DNA from: Rostratula benghalensis | Lineage: Eukaryota > Chordata > Aves > Charadriiformes > Rostratulidae | DNA length: 64,000 nucleotides | Assembly (NCBI GenBank): GCA_013399305.1 | Contig: VXAI01000082.1 | Coordinates: 600,131-664,130 of the forward strand | Reading direction: 5' to 3' | Shown: positions 38,009 through 50,400 of the stretch, in pieces | Layout: each line of letters begins with the position of its first letter | Position numbering within the stretch: position 1 is the first letter of the stretch | Translations under genes and position numbers: made by a program | Notes under the pieces: generated by a model | Told to the model about the DNA's origin: nothing | What the model saw: only the letters and a program-made list of their open reading frames with translations | Databases searched by the model: none

Positions 38009-38933
38009 CAAAGAATCATAAAATTGTCTAGGTTGGAAGGGACCTTTGAGAACATCCAGTCCAACCACCAACCCAACTCTGACAAAAAAACCCCCCACAA
38101 CCAAATCAAACAAAAACAAACAAAAACCCCCAAAACAAACCCAAACCCCAAAACAAAACGATGATGACCCATCACTAAATTGCATCATTGAGCACTATGT
38201 CAACCTGTCTTTTAAATACCTCCAGGGATGGTGCCTCAACCACTCCCCTGGGCAGCCCATTTCAACGCTCGATAACCCTGTGTAAAAATTTTTCCGGATA
38301 TCTGATCTGAACCTCCTCTGGTGCAACTTGAAGCCATTTCCTCTTGTCTTACCTCCTGTGATTTAGGAGAAGAGACTAACCCCCACCTCTCTACAGCCTC
38401 CTTTCTGGTAGCTGTAAAGAGCGATAAGGTCTCCCCTAAGCCTCCCCTTCTCCAGGCTGAACAACCCCAGCTCCCTCAGTCCCTCCTCATAAGGCTTACT
38501 CTCCAGATCCCTCACAAGCTTCATTGCTCTTCTCTGGACCCACTCCCAGCACCTCAATGTCTTTTTTGCGGTAAGGGGCCCAAAACTGGATACAGTACTT
38601 GAGATGGGGCCTCAGGAGTGCTGAGTAGAGGGGGACGATCACCTCCAGAGTCCTACTCATCACGCTGTTCTTTATACAGGCCAGGATGCTGTTGGCCTTC
38701 TTGGCCACCCGGGAACACTGCTGGCCTATGTTCAACTGGCTGTCGACCAACACCCCCAGGTCCTTTTCTGCCAGGCAGCTTTCCAGCCACTCTTCCCCAA
38801 GCCTGTAGCACTGAATGGGGTTGTTGTGACCCAAGTGCAGGACCCAGCACTTGGCCTTATTGAACCTCAGCCCAGTGATCCAGCCTGTCCAGATCCCTCT
38901 GCAAAGCCTTTTTACCCTCCAGCAGGTCAAAGC
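38009..38933 (-). mobile_element. CR1 retrotransposon, 3' part with reverse-transcriptase remnant
   Basis: Minus-strand CR1 copy, 5'-truncated. The 3' end begins near AAAGAATCATAAAATTGTCTAGG. The sense strand codes for the recognisable C-terminal end of the CR1 ORF2 reverse transcriptase: [52 protein letters not shown] and [12 protein letters not shown] (38496-38933), then in another frame [20 protein letters not shown] and [12 protein letters not shown] (38363-38557). The change of frame near 38540 and internal stops show it is dead. An A/C-rich low-complexity tract (38083-38160) replaces about 40 bases of the usual 3' region. It is better preserved than the CR1 copy at 27885. Confidence 0.93.
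38083..38160. repeat. A/C-rich low-complexity expansion inside the CR1
   Basis: About 78 bases made almost only of A and C (runs such as AAAAAAACCCCCC, CAAACAAAAACCCCC, CAAACCCCAAAAC). It sits between CR1 blocks that are adjacent in normal copies. The complementary strand has G-runs of 3 to 6 bases. Confidence 0.8.
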
Positions 38934-39020
38934 AGTGTAAGAGTTCAAAATATTATTTTCATAGCATTATTATTTAGTGGCATTTTAGTCCTCCTCACCA
39001 AGCAAAATTTTCATCAGATG

Positions 39021-39076
39021 TGTCAATATACAGAGAGACAACATCACCTACAGTGTCAATATACAGAAAGACAACA
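39021..39076 (+). repeat. Two-copy tandem duplication, 33-bp period
   Basis: The 23-base word starting TGTCAATATACAG occurs at 39021-39043 and again at 39054-39076 with one difference (CAGAGAGACA versus CAGAAAGACA). It is a local duplication with no recognised function. Confidence 0.75.
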
Positions 39077-42000
39077 ATTTAAACACACCAATTTTACACC
39101 ATTTAAGGGAGGAAGGGATGTGGCAAACACAAAGGAATCACACCTCGAACTCACTCTCGTTTTGCCTTTTTAGTTCAGATAATCCTCAAGAAGAAAGATA
39201 GCAACATCATTCATAATGTTTCATGTAAATCCCTCTCCAGGCAACTGCTATCAGATAGATAGTCCACATTTAACCACTACTAAAAGTTTTCAATGTCTAG
39301 ATCACGTAGTTCTAACAGAAACATCTCAAGCTACCACCAGCACTGTGCAGTGAACCCGGTGTCTGGCTAAGTGACAAAGGTTACATGGCCCAAATGAAGT
39401 AGCCGCAATGTTGTTACACATACCTTCACTCCTAATTCCCAGTGATGACATCAGCTTTGACAGAAAGCCAACTGATGTGCGGGACCTTCGTGAAGGTGAT
39501 CACCTAGAAAACTGGCTGGAAAAATGATGCACAAAGAGGTTGCACACTGGCCATATTTTAAATTTTTTTCTGTGCCCTAGAACCATTGTTTTTAGAAAAG
39601 TTTGAATTCCATAGACTGACAGAGGCATCAGCGAAGCTTCCACTAATAGCCTTCAATGCCCACGTATTCGATATAAAGCTGGCAGAAACTGCTATGTGAA
39701 CCAAGAGTAAATAAACTTCTTTGATCTTGATGTTAAAGAAAAAAAAAATTACATTAAGTAAATAACCAGGCAACCTTGAATTGTAACTTGCCATCAAATT
39801 CAGAGCTTCTGTTCACTTCCTAACTCAACAGATAATTCCTTTTCCTTACATCATGCCTTTTTTTTCCTCTTCAACTCTGGTGCTGTCTAGCTTAAGGGCT
39901 GCTATAGCAATGCAAGAAGTGATGTCATCCCAGTGAATTGCAGAGGGGTTTTTTTCCCCCCATCAAAAGTACTCTATTGATCACCATTATCTATGACTTG
40001 CCATCCAGTTTAAAAAAATAGTTCCTATTAAATTAAACTACTGAGCACTGGATTACAGGTTTCTTTTCACATTTTAATTACTCAGACAGAAGCAAGGTGG
40101 AATTGCCATCTAAAATATTCTGCTGCCTTGCATTATTCAGAACTTCCTACTGTTGCAGAAATAGTAATGCTGATTTTGTTCATGGAGCTACCGTGCAAGG
40201 CTTTTGGTCCTGCAAGCCCACTGTGCCCAGAGTCATCTGGAAATCCCACGTGCGCTGCTTGCGTGAGCACGCTGGGTGTGCAGGTGGTTATTAGGTTTGT
40301 GATCCATACCACCGTCACTAAATATTGATACAATTAGGGTAAATCTCCAAATATGAACATGCTACTCAGGTCTGCTTCTCTGAAAGACACCTACAACATA
40401 ATATTGTTATTCAGTATTTCCTAAGTAATGGAAGGTGTCCACCCATTTTTCTATTTTTCTTTCATACTAAGAGAGGAAAGGCAAGTCAAACTGCCAAACT
40501 GTTTGACTGAAAATACAGACTACGTAAAAATTAAGTTCTTTCTCACCCAAACTGGTACTAACAGCATTGCTTTCAATCTACTCACTCCCTGCAGTGAAAA
40601 CTGATTGTTCAACATTTGACCATTTTCCTGCAGCATCTATGTCAAAAGAGTCAGCTCTGTGCAGAAAAGTTATGGAGGTTGTTAAGGGGATCAGCCTGTT
40701 GATTTCCACTGTCTGAGCTCCCAGAAGCTCCAAGGGCAAGCACAGAAAGAGAAGAAGAGAAAATTTGATTTCAGAAACTATTTCAATAAAATCACATGAG
40801 CTACTGTTACTAATGAAGGGGTATTTTTTATTACACGACTTGTGGTTTTAGGGTGGCTTTCTTGTTGTGGCAGTCAACATGAAAATCAGAAACAGAAGCA
40901 ACTAATCTATTTTTTTTCCCACACATATATTAAATTTCTACTCATTGACACTTGTTTTTCTCAGATCCTCATTCCAGAATATCACATATTTTACGAAGAG
41001 CACAAATACACAAAGCTGCTGCATGTATCTTTATCCCACCCAATCTGTAGGCTCATTAATACTGTCCTGAGGGAAACACTTTGTTCTGACTCTTCATTCT
41101 CCATTTTTATCATTTGAGAAACTTCCCAGTACATGCCATAAACTGGTGGTTACTGATGAAGTAAAGCATGATAGCACAGGGGTTGTTCAAGCTCTTCTCT
41201 ACCTCACCACTACAGTTAGTTAAACCCTACAAATTAGAAAGGAGAAAAATATTGTGAACAGAAATGAACAGAAATTTTCCCCTTACTTTACACCCAGCCA
41301 AGCAAAACTGAAAGCAAAAGGTTCCCCCTATTACAAAGGTAGAGAATACTGTCACAGGCATACAGCAAGGAAGGAGAAAGGTGTTTTGGGCAGACATGTA
41401 TAAGGAGTGTGACTGAATAATTACAAGGCGTACATTTGAATACTGTCTGAGAACCTTTTGATTTTTTGCTTGAAGCTCTCAATAACTAGGAATTGCATTA
41501 ATTAACACCTGAGGGAATATTCACGCCTTTCCCATAGACAGAAACAAACTGTGTGCAGAAGCCATCCAGACTCTCCCAATCTCTCCATCTCAGACTCAAT
41601 CTGAGGAGAGCTAGTCTGTGAAGAAAGGACCTTTCAGCCCATGGACTCATCCCCAGAGAGAGCACACCGTAGGCACTGGGGAAAAGGAGTTCCAGCTGGC
41701 TTAGGTAAGCGGCTCCCTAAGGCCAGTGCCTACTGTAGGACAAAGAAGGTGCTGAACATGTTCCACGTTGGTGCTTGAAACCTTTTCCAAAGGTGCTTAG
41801 TAAGTTTTATGTGAAAATTGCCTTTTTCACATAGGGAAAACACCTGACGCTCTCAGAACGTAAGCTACTAGAAATTAACAGGAGATAAGCAGACTAAAGA
41901 TAAATACTGAAAAGTCTGTATGTTCACAGACACAAGAGACAGGCTGCTTGTCTCTCAGCTTGGACATCTGCTGCCAGATGTTAATTTCCTATCTCTCAAA

Positions 42001-42084
42001 ATGAGCACTTTTTAAAGGAGATTGTCTATAGAACCATGTAGAAAATAAGCATAAGTTCTTATTCAAAATGCTCCAAATTTTTAC

Positions 42085-42105
42085 TTTTTTTTTTTTTTTT
42101 TTTTT
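42085..42105 (-). repeat. T21 homopolymer (A21 on the minus strand)
   Basis: Twenty-one consecutive T residues. No gene-derived sequence is recognised on the higher-coordinate side, so a processed pseudogene is not supported. Confidence 0.8.
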
Positions 42106-44092
42106 ATGTCTCCATTGCAGGATTTAAGCTTTTCCACAAAGTGTTTAAGACCTTAAACTTTGTCATTTATATTTAGGTACTGATACATAACTGCACACTG
42201 AGGTTCAACAACGTGAGGTACAAGTTTGTTCTTGAACAAGGTAAATTTTCTCGCTTTGCCATTTTAAGACAACTTAATTAAATATTTATTACTGGTTTAA
42301 ACTCTTGAAACCTCTCTGAAGCCAAACTACAGTTATCTCTTCATATTCAGATGGTGATGCATCAGAGTGGCAATCCCTAAAAATGCAAAAAAACCCCACT
42401 CTTTAGCAGATCAATAGCTTTAAAAATATAACTTACAAAAAACCCCCAGAATTCCCTTACAAACTGATTCTCTTCTTTGTTACTGGATTGATCAATGCAT
42501 GCATACAATAGGCACCTACCCCTGCTGTTAAGTACCAAATACAAGCAGAACACTTCAATCCCAGATAAGCAACTTCATGCACGGCTCAAGAAACTGGGAG
42601 AGTGGGCAGCTGCCCAACAGAGCAGCCTGCAATAAATCTGCTTCGAGAATACAGGTTAAGAACCCTTATTCCCATGCTGGCTACCAGTGCTGTAAGTCTT
42701 CCTGACCCCTCTAAGCAGGTTCTTGATCTTCAGCCTGGAGAAAACAGCAGGAACAGTGAAGCAGCAGCTCATGGCCCAGCCCTGCTCCTGCCCTGGTGTC
42801 CTCTGAGGGTCTGGGACAGCAGTCCTGCTGGGTAGTTTGGAGAGTGGAGGAACACTTTTCACGTGACACCATCTCCCTAAAGAACCACTTGAATGGATTT
42901 CATTCAAGCAGTCAAAAGCCATCAAGACACTAGGAATTTCAAAATTGAATCTTACTTAAGAGAGGATACGAGAGGTAACTTTCTGCCTTCTGGAAAGCAA
43001 CTTCCAGACAGAACCACTGGGGTAAAGCCCCTGCCTGTGTGAGCCCATGAGCACCACTGGAAGGCTTTTGTTGTGTTTTTGTCATTTTTTAAAGTAAGAC
43101 CCATGTCCAGCAGTTGCATTATAAATCCCTTCAGTGTTTATATTTCAAGTATTAATAAGATTAATATTAACTTGAAAGTTAAACAAAACTTCTGTAATTA
43201 CAAGTCTCAAATAGTTCCACAGAGCAACAACTTCTGGGGCTAAGGGATGCCTAGAGCATTGGCTTCTCACCACGCAGCTTTCATGGCGAACTCCAGCCCC
43301 TGTACCTTTACATGGAGCAAACCACATGAAAGTCAACTTCTCACATCTGGGAAACTTCCAGAACTTTCAGGATCTTATTTGCTATTGGACTTATTTTTTA
43401 TGGCACAATGGGAAATTAAATGAGATGAATGTACAGATCTACTAAAAAATAATTTACATCGGTCTGGGTTTTTTTCTTAATATTAACACATGACTAACAA
43501 GAATGAAATATCAAATTATTCACTGAAACTTTCTCATGAGAAGTTATCGTGGTTGGCCATGAACATCAGATTTGAGCCTGTAATGCTTATTTGAGCCTCT
43601 ACATTTGCTTATATATTTCATTTAGGCTCTAACCTGTGTAGCTCAGGTATCCCAAGTGCTAAAACTCCAGCAGAAAATGGAAATAGAATCAATATTCTGG
43701 TGATGAAACATGCTGTTCTGCTGACTGCTAAAGGACAATTAAAAAATCTTTTGTCTTTGTGCGTATTTCAGTCCTAAGTGGCCTACAGCAGTAAGGGACT
43801 GCGTGATACGTGTTGCAATAGACTCGACTTACCCTATTTTTAAATACTGTCTCAAGCAATAGAAATCCCTTGGGGTGATTTCTGCACCGTCAGGAAAAAA
43901 TTTCTCACCTTCCCCCTTTTTTTTAGCTCACTTCCATCCTGTCTTCCTCCCAGCTCTCATCCACTTCCCATCTCGGCCCTACGACTCTCCGTGTGTGCAG
44001 AGCTGGGTGACTGCCATGGTGGCTCTGGCACAGCCACACAGGGACTCAAAGCTTTTCTCCAAATCATTTACAGTTAGCAGCCTCCTGAGTCT

Positions 44093-44128
44093 GGGGTTGT
44101 TCGGGGGTTTGGGTTTTGGGGGGTTGGG
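44093..44128 (+). other. G-quadruplex motif, five G-runs
   Basis: GGGG, GGGGG, GGG, GGGGGG and GGG are separated by T-rich loops of 6, 3, 4 and 2 nt, followed by a (TTTG)n tract at 44129-44154. It meets the G3+N1-7 quadruplex rule with one spare run. It immediately precedes the isolated CpG island at 44165-44400. Confidence 0.7.
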
Positions 44129-44164
44129 TTTTTTTGTTTGTTTGTTTGTTTTTTAATCCTTTCC

Positions 44165-44400
44165 TTGAGGTCTTGCTCGGCTTTCCTGGCTTCCCTCCCG
44201 CAGTGAGAACCTGCCTCTGACGGCCGGACGAGGGGCCAGTCCCCCTGGCCCGCAGAGGTCAAGCAGCGCCTCCCGCGTGACGCAGGGACATCCCCCTCCC
44301 CCCCCGCCCTATGACGCAACAACAGCGCCACACCTTGGCACCCGCGCGCCTGACGGAGGCGGCGGCGCCCTCTGCTGGGCCGCCCGCTGCCTGCCGGCCC
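44165..44400. promoter_or_regulatory. Isolated small CpG island in the intergenic region
   Basis: About 235 bp with roughly two dozen CpG dinucleotides stands alone in AT-rich DNA, about 43 kb from the VAV3 exon and 6 kb beyond the SLC25A24 polyadenylation signal. It holds TGACGCA at 44278-44284 and 44312-44318 (ATF/CREB-like half sites), two TGACGG words (near 44216 and at 44351-44356), and a CTCF core match at 44365-44378. There is no convincing open frame. A GT donor-like site (TACG|GTGAGA, 44572/44573) lies downstream on the plus strand. It could be an orphan promoter of a non-coding RNA, an enhancer or an insulator. Confidence 0.55.
44365..44378 (-). promoter_or_regulatory. CTCF core motif
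   Basis: The minus strand reads CCAGCAGAGGGCGC, which matches all 13 positions of the CTCF core consensus CCASYAGRKGGCR plus the following base. A full match to this consensus is expected well under once by chance in a window of this size, and it lies in a CpG island, a usual CTCF setting. Occupancy is not shown by sequence. Confidence 0.6.
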
Positions 44401-44415
44401 TGGGGAGCACTAAAA

Positions 44416-44462
44416 ACCTAGCAAAACCGAAAAAAAACCCCAACAAAAACCCCAAACACCAA
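44416..44462. repeat. A/C-rich tract flanking the CpG island
   Basis: A-rich sequence with embedded CCCC (…CGAAAAAAAACCCCAACAAA… then AACCCCAAACACC) forms the right shoulder of the small CpG island. Its complement is G/T-rich, like the quadruplex-bearing left shoulder at 44093-44154, so the island lies between low-complexity tracts in inverted orientation. Confidence 0.7.
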
Positions 44463-47400
44463 GCCGAGTAGCGGGGAGGCTCTTGCCAAGAAAGCCCGGC
44501 GTGAAAGGCCGGAATAGTGATAGTCCTAGTTCACAACAAGACCTCTCCGTCTGCAGGCAGCGAGTACGTACGGTGAGAGGAGACAGAAGTGCAAGTAACC
44601 AAAAGGGCTTAAATGATTAGGCCCTGTAGCTTTGTGTGTCTCTCCTCCTTCAAAAGCAAAATTTACTGCTGCAGCTCAGTGGGTGCACAGCGTGCTCTGA
44701 GAAAGAGATATACATGCTAAAAGGAGGGCGGCAAACACTTCTGCCAATTGAAAATAAACTAGGAAAAATGGCTAAAACTAGTAATCAACAGGAAGCCAAA
44801 TTTACTGTCAGAAATGAAAGACTCTTTAATATGAATTTATGCCAGCAGGCAACTTTGGCAATCAGCTTCCTTTAGAATATGATTGCTCTCCTGCTTCCAT
44901 CAGGTTTCTTTTCCCATTGACGTATCACCTTGAGCACTGAACTAACGGCAGATCTCTGCAGATCAAGTCCATGTTACTTAAACAAGCACTGTTGTCAGCC
45001 AAGGTCTTAAGTTTTAATCAGAATACTATTTGTATTGTAGCACGATCCCAGGTTCCACCCTGAGCCACCACAGCATGGAGGCAGTCACAGAAAGCTCAAC
45101 ACTTACCGGACAAGAAAGATGAGAGAAGCTGAGAAAGGACACACGTAGGATCAGTGGCAGAACTGAGATGGAAATCCCCATCTGCCAGGCTCTGCTATCT
45201 ACAGGATTGCACCGATTCCTATCAAAATGTCACACTGTGGACATGATGAGCACCATCACAGCAAGATACAGACATGAAGTACAGGCCTGCAGGAACTAGG
45301 GAGAATACTGAATAAATATTCTCCATGATCCCTTTTTTTCCTCTAGGCTAGAGACAGCACAGAACTGGAGAATCAAACTAAAACCAGATACTCCTTAAGG
45401 GACTGGTGAGCAATATTTGATGTCTAGGCCAAAATAACTTGAAGGGGGTAGCAGTGTCGTGACTGATTCAGAAGTGCTCCTACTCCGGCTCCAATTCCCT
45501 GTGGAGAAATGCAACACCACACTTGCATCTTTTTCTCTGCTGCACTGAAACCAATCTTCTGCCAAACTCTGGCTGACTGGTAAAAGCAAAATTAAACATT
45601 TATGTGTCAGAAGGATCAGATGTATGCACCATCACTCATTCATTAGTACGGATGCTTTAATGAGGCCGGGTTACAATCAGCAGGCCTCTTATTGCTTCCA
45701 TCCCAGAGGCAGAAGGTTTTGTGTAAGTCAAGGAGTTTGGGGGAACCCAGGAGTTTTCCACACACATAAGCACAACCTCTTCCTAAACCCATAAAGAGTA
45801 ACTTCCGTTTGTTCATAAACAGAAGTAGCCAGCTGTGGCCACAGATGAGTCAGAATTTTATATCCTTCCTCATTACTGTCAAAATTTGCAATCTCATTCT
45901 TTCTTCCCTAGTGAAACCTTTGTAAAATCTGCCCACTTTGGAAGAAATAAGAAGCTACAAATGTGGGAAAGATTCTAAAGTGTAGTAGCTCTTCCCTATA
46001 CAGAGCAAACAATCTTTGAGCTGACAGTAAAAACCTTTACATCTGAGATCCATCCAAAATGTGAACTGCCAGCTTTAGTACTTATGAGACAAAGGTGACA
46101 CTTTTGATATGCATCTATTTTCAGAAGCATGCCTTCAGAGATACTGCCAGGATTGAGACAGTAATCTGTAGCACCAAGATTACTAAGAAATCCTGTTTGC
46201 AAACCAAGTCCTATTAAACCATCCCCGCAGTAACCTGGCCTCTGAACTTCTCCTTTAGTCAATTATTGCCAGGCTTAAACTATTTGAAAGGTTTGCTTTG
46301 CGTTTTTACACTGGAAGAAGGTTGAGAGAGACAGACGCACACCACAGTAACCCGATGAAGCTTTTTGTCTTGCAATTATCAGAGTCATAAAAGATGAGCT
46401 AAGAGCACTGACTTTAAAATCCATGAAGCTAAATGCTATGTTAACCTCGTAGGTGCCCAGCTAAAGCCACACAGACATACACAAATCCGCAGTAAAAGTG
46501 TGTGTCAAGGCAATGAACAGAACAGCTGGCGAGAGCAGAAGCTGTTCTATCTCCACAACAAGCCAGTTGCAGTTAAGGAACCTTTAAGTAGGGAAACCAA
46601 ACTGGCCCCTTTTCCAACCTGCAGCAAGACAGGGGACCAAAGCACGGGGAAGACTGCAGGAACACACCATCACAGAGACTCTTTGCTAGTGGTAACAGCA
46701 ATTCAGTATTTCCCATAGCAAAGCATTATTTCAACCAAGCACCTCTCCATTTTCCAAAAATAACTGCAGTAAGATACTGAAAAGAACAAAGAAATAATCC
46801 AAGAACTGAATGCGGGAAGTCAAAGTGCAAGGCACAAACGTGTACAAAATTTGAGGTGTTCAGAGAAAGCTGGGCCTACACAAACCAGCCACCTGCCATT
46901 GATGGTGGGTGCAAAACCCTTCTTCCACAGAGCACCATGAACATACATGAACTACCTACCGAGCTTCCAGATCTGCCAAGGGATCTGACAAGGCTCACTC
47001 TGATCCAGAATTTGGCCCCTCAGGACACAGAGGGTTCCAGGGAGAGGTGAAGTTCATGATAATCGCTAACTTGTCCAACATCCTCTAATTCACTGATAAG
47101 GGTGTATTTAGTTCCACAGCAGGAAAAAAAAAACCCCCTAATTCCTACAACAATATAGACTTAGAATATTAGATTGGGTTGGGAGTGGAGGGTCAGGAAC
47201 CTGGAGGTGTATCAAACACTCATTTAGGCTGTAGGGGAAACAAGAGGGCATTTGTTAAAGAGTCAAAAGGTGGAAATGGATGGGGCAGTGCTGGAGCTCA
47301 GCTGGACTTCGTCCAGGCTGGCTTAGCTTAGAACATAGGCAACTGTGTCCACAAAATAAATCAGTGGCTGCACCATGACGTAGTGAGGAAATCTGTAACA

Positions 47401-50400
47401 TTTAGGGAGCAACTACAAGAAACAGTCTACTTACACTCAGATGGTGTTTTAATGTTGTCAAATGTAAATATGGTGCTCTCAGTGCAGGCCTTGATACCAG
47501 CATAATTAGGAAATATTAAAATACAGGATAGAATGTTTATTCTTCAGAAAGAATCAGGTAAGTTTCATACCCACCATGTTTTAGTAATATGCTGGTAAGA
47601 ATGTTTACAGAACCTCCGTGCTGGCATGCTGAGAAACTAAAGGATGTAGACACAAAAATCATTTTATAAAAGCTAAAAGAAAATAACATTATAGAGACCC
47701 TACCTTCTACTTCAAATGGCTTTTTAAAATGTAAAAATAGCCACATTGATTTCTATGCAGTATAGATTCTTTCAATACCTTACTCAAAGGAGAGATTATT
47801 CTCACTTTTTGTAATTCACACCTGAGTGCATTGCTCCCACACATTGTGTTATGCCACACAAAAATATGGTTCCAAAGGGTTTATCCTGCACTCTTAAAAA
47901 CTGTTTTTCCTTTGCTGTAAAGGTAACTCCAAGGAATTAATTCAAGTGTTCAGTCTGAAGAAGCCATTCTCCTCACGAATCAGTATTACAAGGTGACAGT
48001 AGATGGCACTGCTCGAATTCAATCTGAATCCGCACATTTCCCCCGATTACAGCCAGAGGGGCTGTTGAGGCTCCAGGGAGAGATTGGTTCACGCGTGACA
48101 GGAGCTAATTTAAAAACAGATGGCATTTGTTTTAAAGACAGAGTGAGCTTCCACATCAGTGCTTTAGCAAGAGCTAAACTACAAGTCAAATACGTTAGCA
48201 AAAGGCTTAGCTTAAGATGGCAGGAATACCCATTCAAAAGTTTGTTTGCCATACCCCCAACATTTCACCTTAATGGTTTTTTCAAGGAGCTGGATACTAG
48301 ATATTTTGCTTTACGTGAACCTAGAGAGGACAAAAACATCTTGGCTTGAGTACTACTGACAAGTCATTTAAGAGAACCTATTGGCTACTTCTCTTCCATC
48401 TCATACTTTCAGCTTGCAGGGGAAAGGTCTGCAGGGACAGCAGTTTCACCACTTCAAGTGTTCAATTAAAAGGTTGTTCTGCAAGCTGCCCCAGCTACTG
48501 CACGAAGGAGAGGCACAAACTTGGTGCAGAGAAGAAAAAGTTTTATACGTATATAGATACGTATACATGAATATGTATGTAGTATGTGTACTATGTTTTT
48601 TTCCATACACCTATATAGTACTTACTAGACTTCTTTGTTAATCCTTTAGCAAAACAGACTCAAAGTCTAGGAGCTGAGGTGCACAACACTCCCTCATTTT
48701 GTTTCCAGAACACAATTTTTATCCTGAATTACACAAATATTGGCAAACACCAAAGTAATTTTTCTACAAATTTTCAGACATCAGGAGAGCTTAGAATCTA
48801 CATTTAATTCACACAGCAAGACTGCCAATATTCTAAAATCACCTTTTGTCTTGAATATCCAGTTCTCACTAATTATGGTCTCCACAATATACAGTTTAGA
48901 TCAGTATCTTGTTTTAGCATAAGCCTTAAAAGCCACCCCCAAGTCCACTCAGACATCAGAAAGGGAAGCATTTTGAAAACCACACTTCCTTACCCAGCAA
49001 ATGGTCGGCAGGTTAAGGCATCCATGACATTTCAGTAGTGTATGTAGAGCAACATCATGTACTGCAACGCACTCCTTGCCGTGCCTTGTCTAACCTTCAA
49101 ATATTAGAAGGGAAAAGATGCCAGTACGTTTTGCCACACACCACCAAGCGCAGTTAGCTCACGGGTTTGAAATGAAACAGTAAAGAACAGAAGTTACCTC
49201 AACCCAGGCCTCAGAAGGCTAATTTGGGTCTCGGGCAGGTCCCTGCCCAGCCTCACCTGCAGCAGCACCCGCCGTTCTTTTGCAGAAAGGAAAGCTGCCA
49301 AGTGGGTTTCAGAACACAGCGTTCACTGTGACGTTTCCACTGGCAGGTGTGCAGGACACCCTGGTGCTGTTGTGGGCAGTGCCACTGCTGCAGCAAGCAC
49401 AGTCTCCCAGGAGCCCCACCACAGTCAAGAGGGGAAGACACACATTGACACCCCTGTTTTAAATTCCAAGCCATTTCTGCAGTGCTCTCTAGCACTATTG
49501 CCACACATACATCTTAAAGGGAAAGGAAAGGAAATAAAGTTCTCCCTTTCCCTTCTGCGTCTCCTATGTACAGGCTTATGCCTAGGAAGAATCACTTGCT
49601 GAAGGAATACCCCAGAAAAGCTAAGAGCTGTTAGGGATCAGTTTGGATGTGGTTACACAATTCCTGAAGCTCTTATTAAGTTACTGCTGACACTGGATGA
49701 TTTACACCATCTCCATGTATCAGTTTAACTAAAGAGGCAGTAGCAAGTTGTTTGGCAATATTTTTCACGTGATCAACAGGCACTACACTTGCAAACATTT
49801 TGAATGTATGAGATGATGAAAGATCATGCACAGCCCAGCCTTTCTAATTGCAGAGAATTTCCAGTTAAAAGCATCCTTATCAGAAGTAAATTGAATGTCA
49901 GATTCAGGACTCACACACTGAGCACCTAACTCTTCTGTTATTTAAAAGGTAACTTCTGAACCTTATGTTACAAGAACTGTATTTGCAGGAAATTAGAGAC
50001 AAGAAAAGCCTCCATATTTTGTTTACAATTTTGCTCAAGGTTTGAAGGAGTGATGTGAAAAAACTCATAAAGAGTTGTCAAAGCCAGCTACTGAGCATGC
50101 TTTTATAAGGATAGCCATGCTACACATACAGAGTAAATTAAGTCAATTACCTTGAAAAGATTTTATATTGATCTCTTGATTGACAAACAAGAGTTCTGTC
50201 AGGCAGCACATGCTAAAGCAAGTCATGGTATAACACCGTACAATGAACAAGCAAAATTATTAAACACTATGTGATCTTCCATTAAGTAAAGAGATAGCTA
50301 GAAACAGGATGACAATTGACTAGTGTCAAACTAGGTTTTCAAATATTGATGTAATAGCAAAGTATAGGCTAGTCTCAAACTTATTTTCCGATAAGTTACC

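Larger units (their letters stand above)
38934..44092. other. Intergenic DNA, no gene seen
   Basis: AT-rich with no credible coding frame. It contains a 33-bp-period duplication at 39021-39076 and a T21 run at 42085-42105. Nothing marks an approach to the 3' end of a gene. Confidence 0.55.

Noticed and set aside
47993..48349. 118-codon plus-strand open frame near the SLC25A24 3' end
   Set aside because: No motif or family resemblance; consistent with a chance frame.
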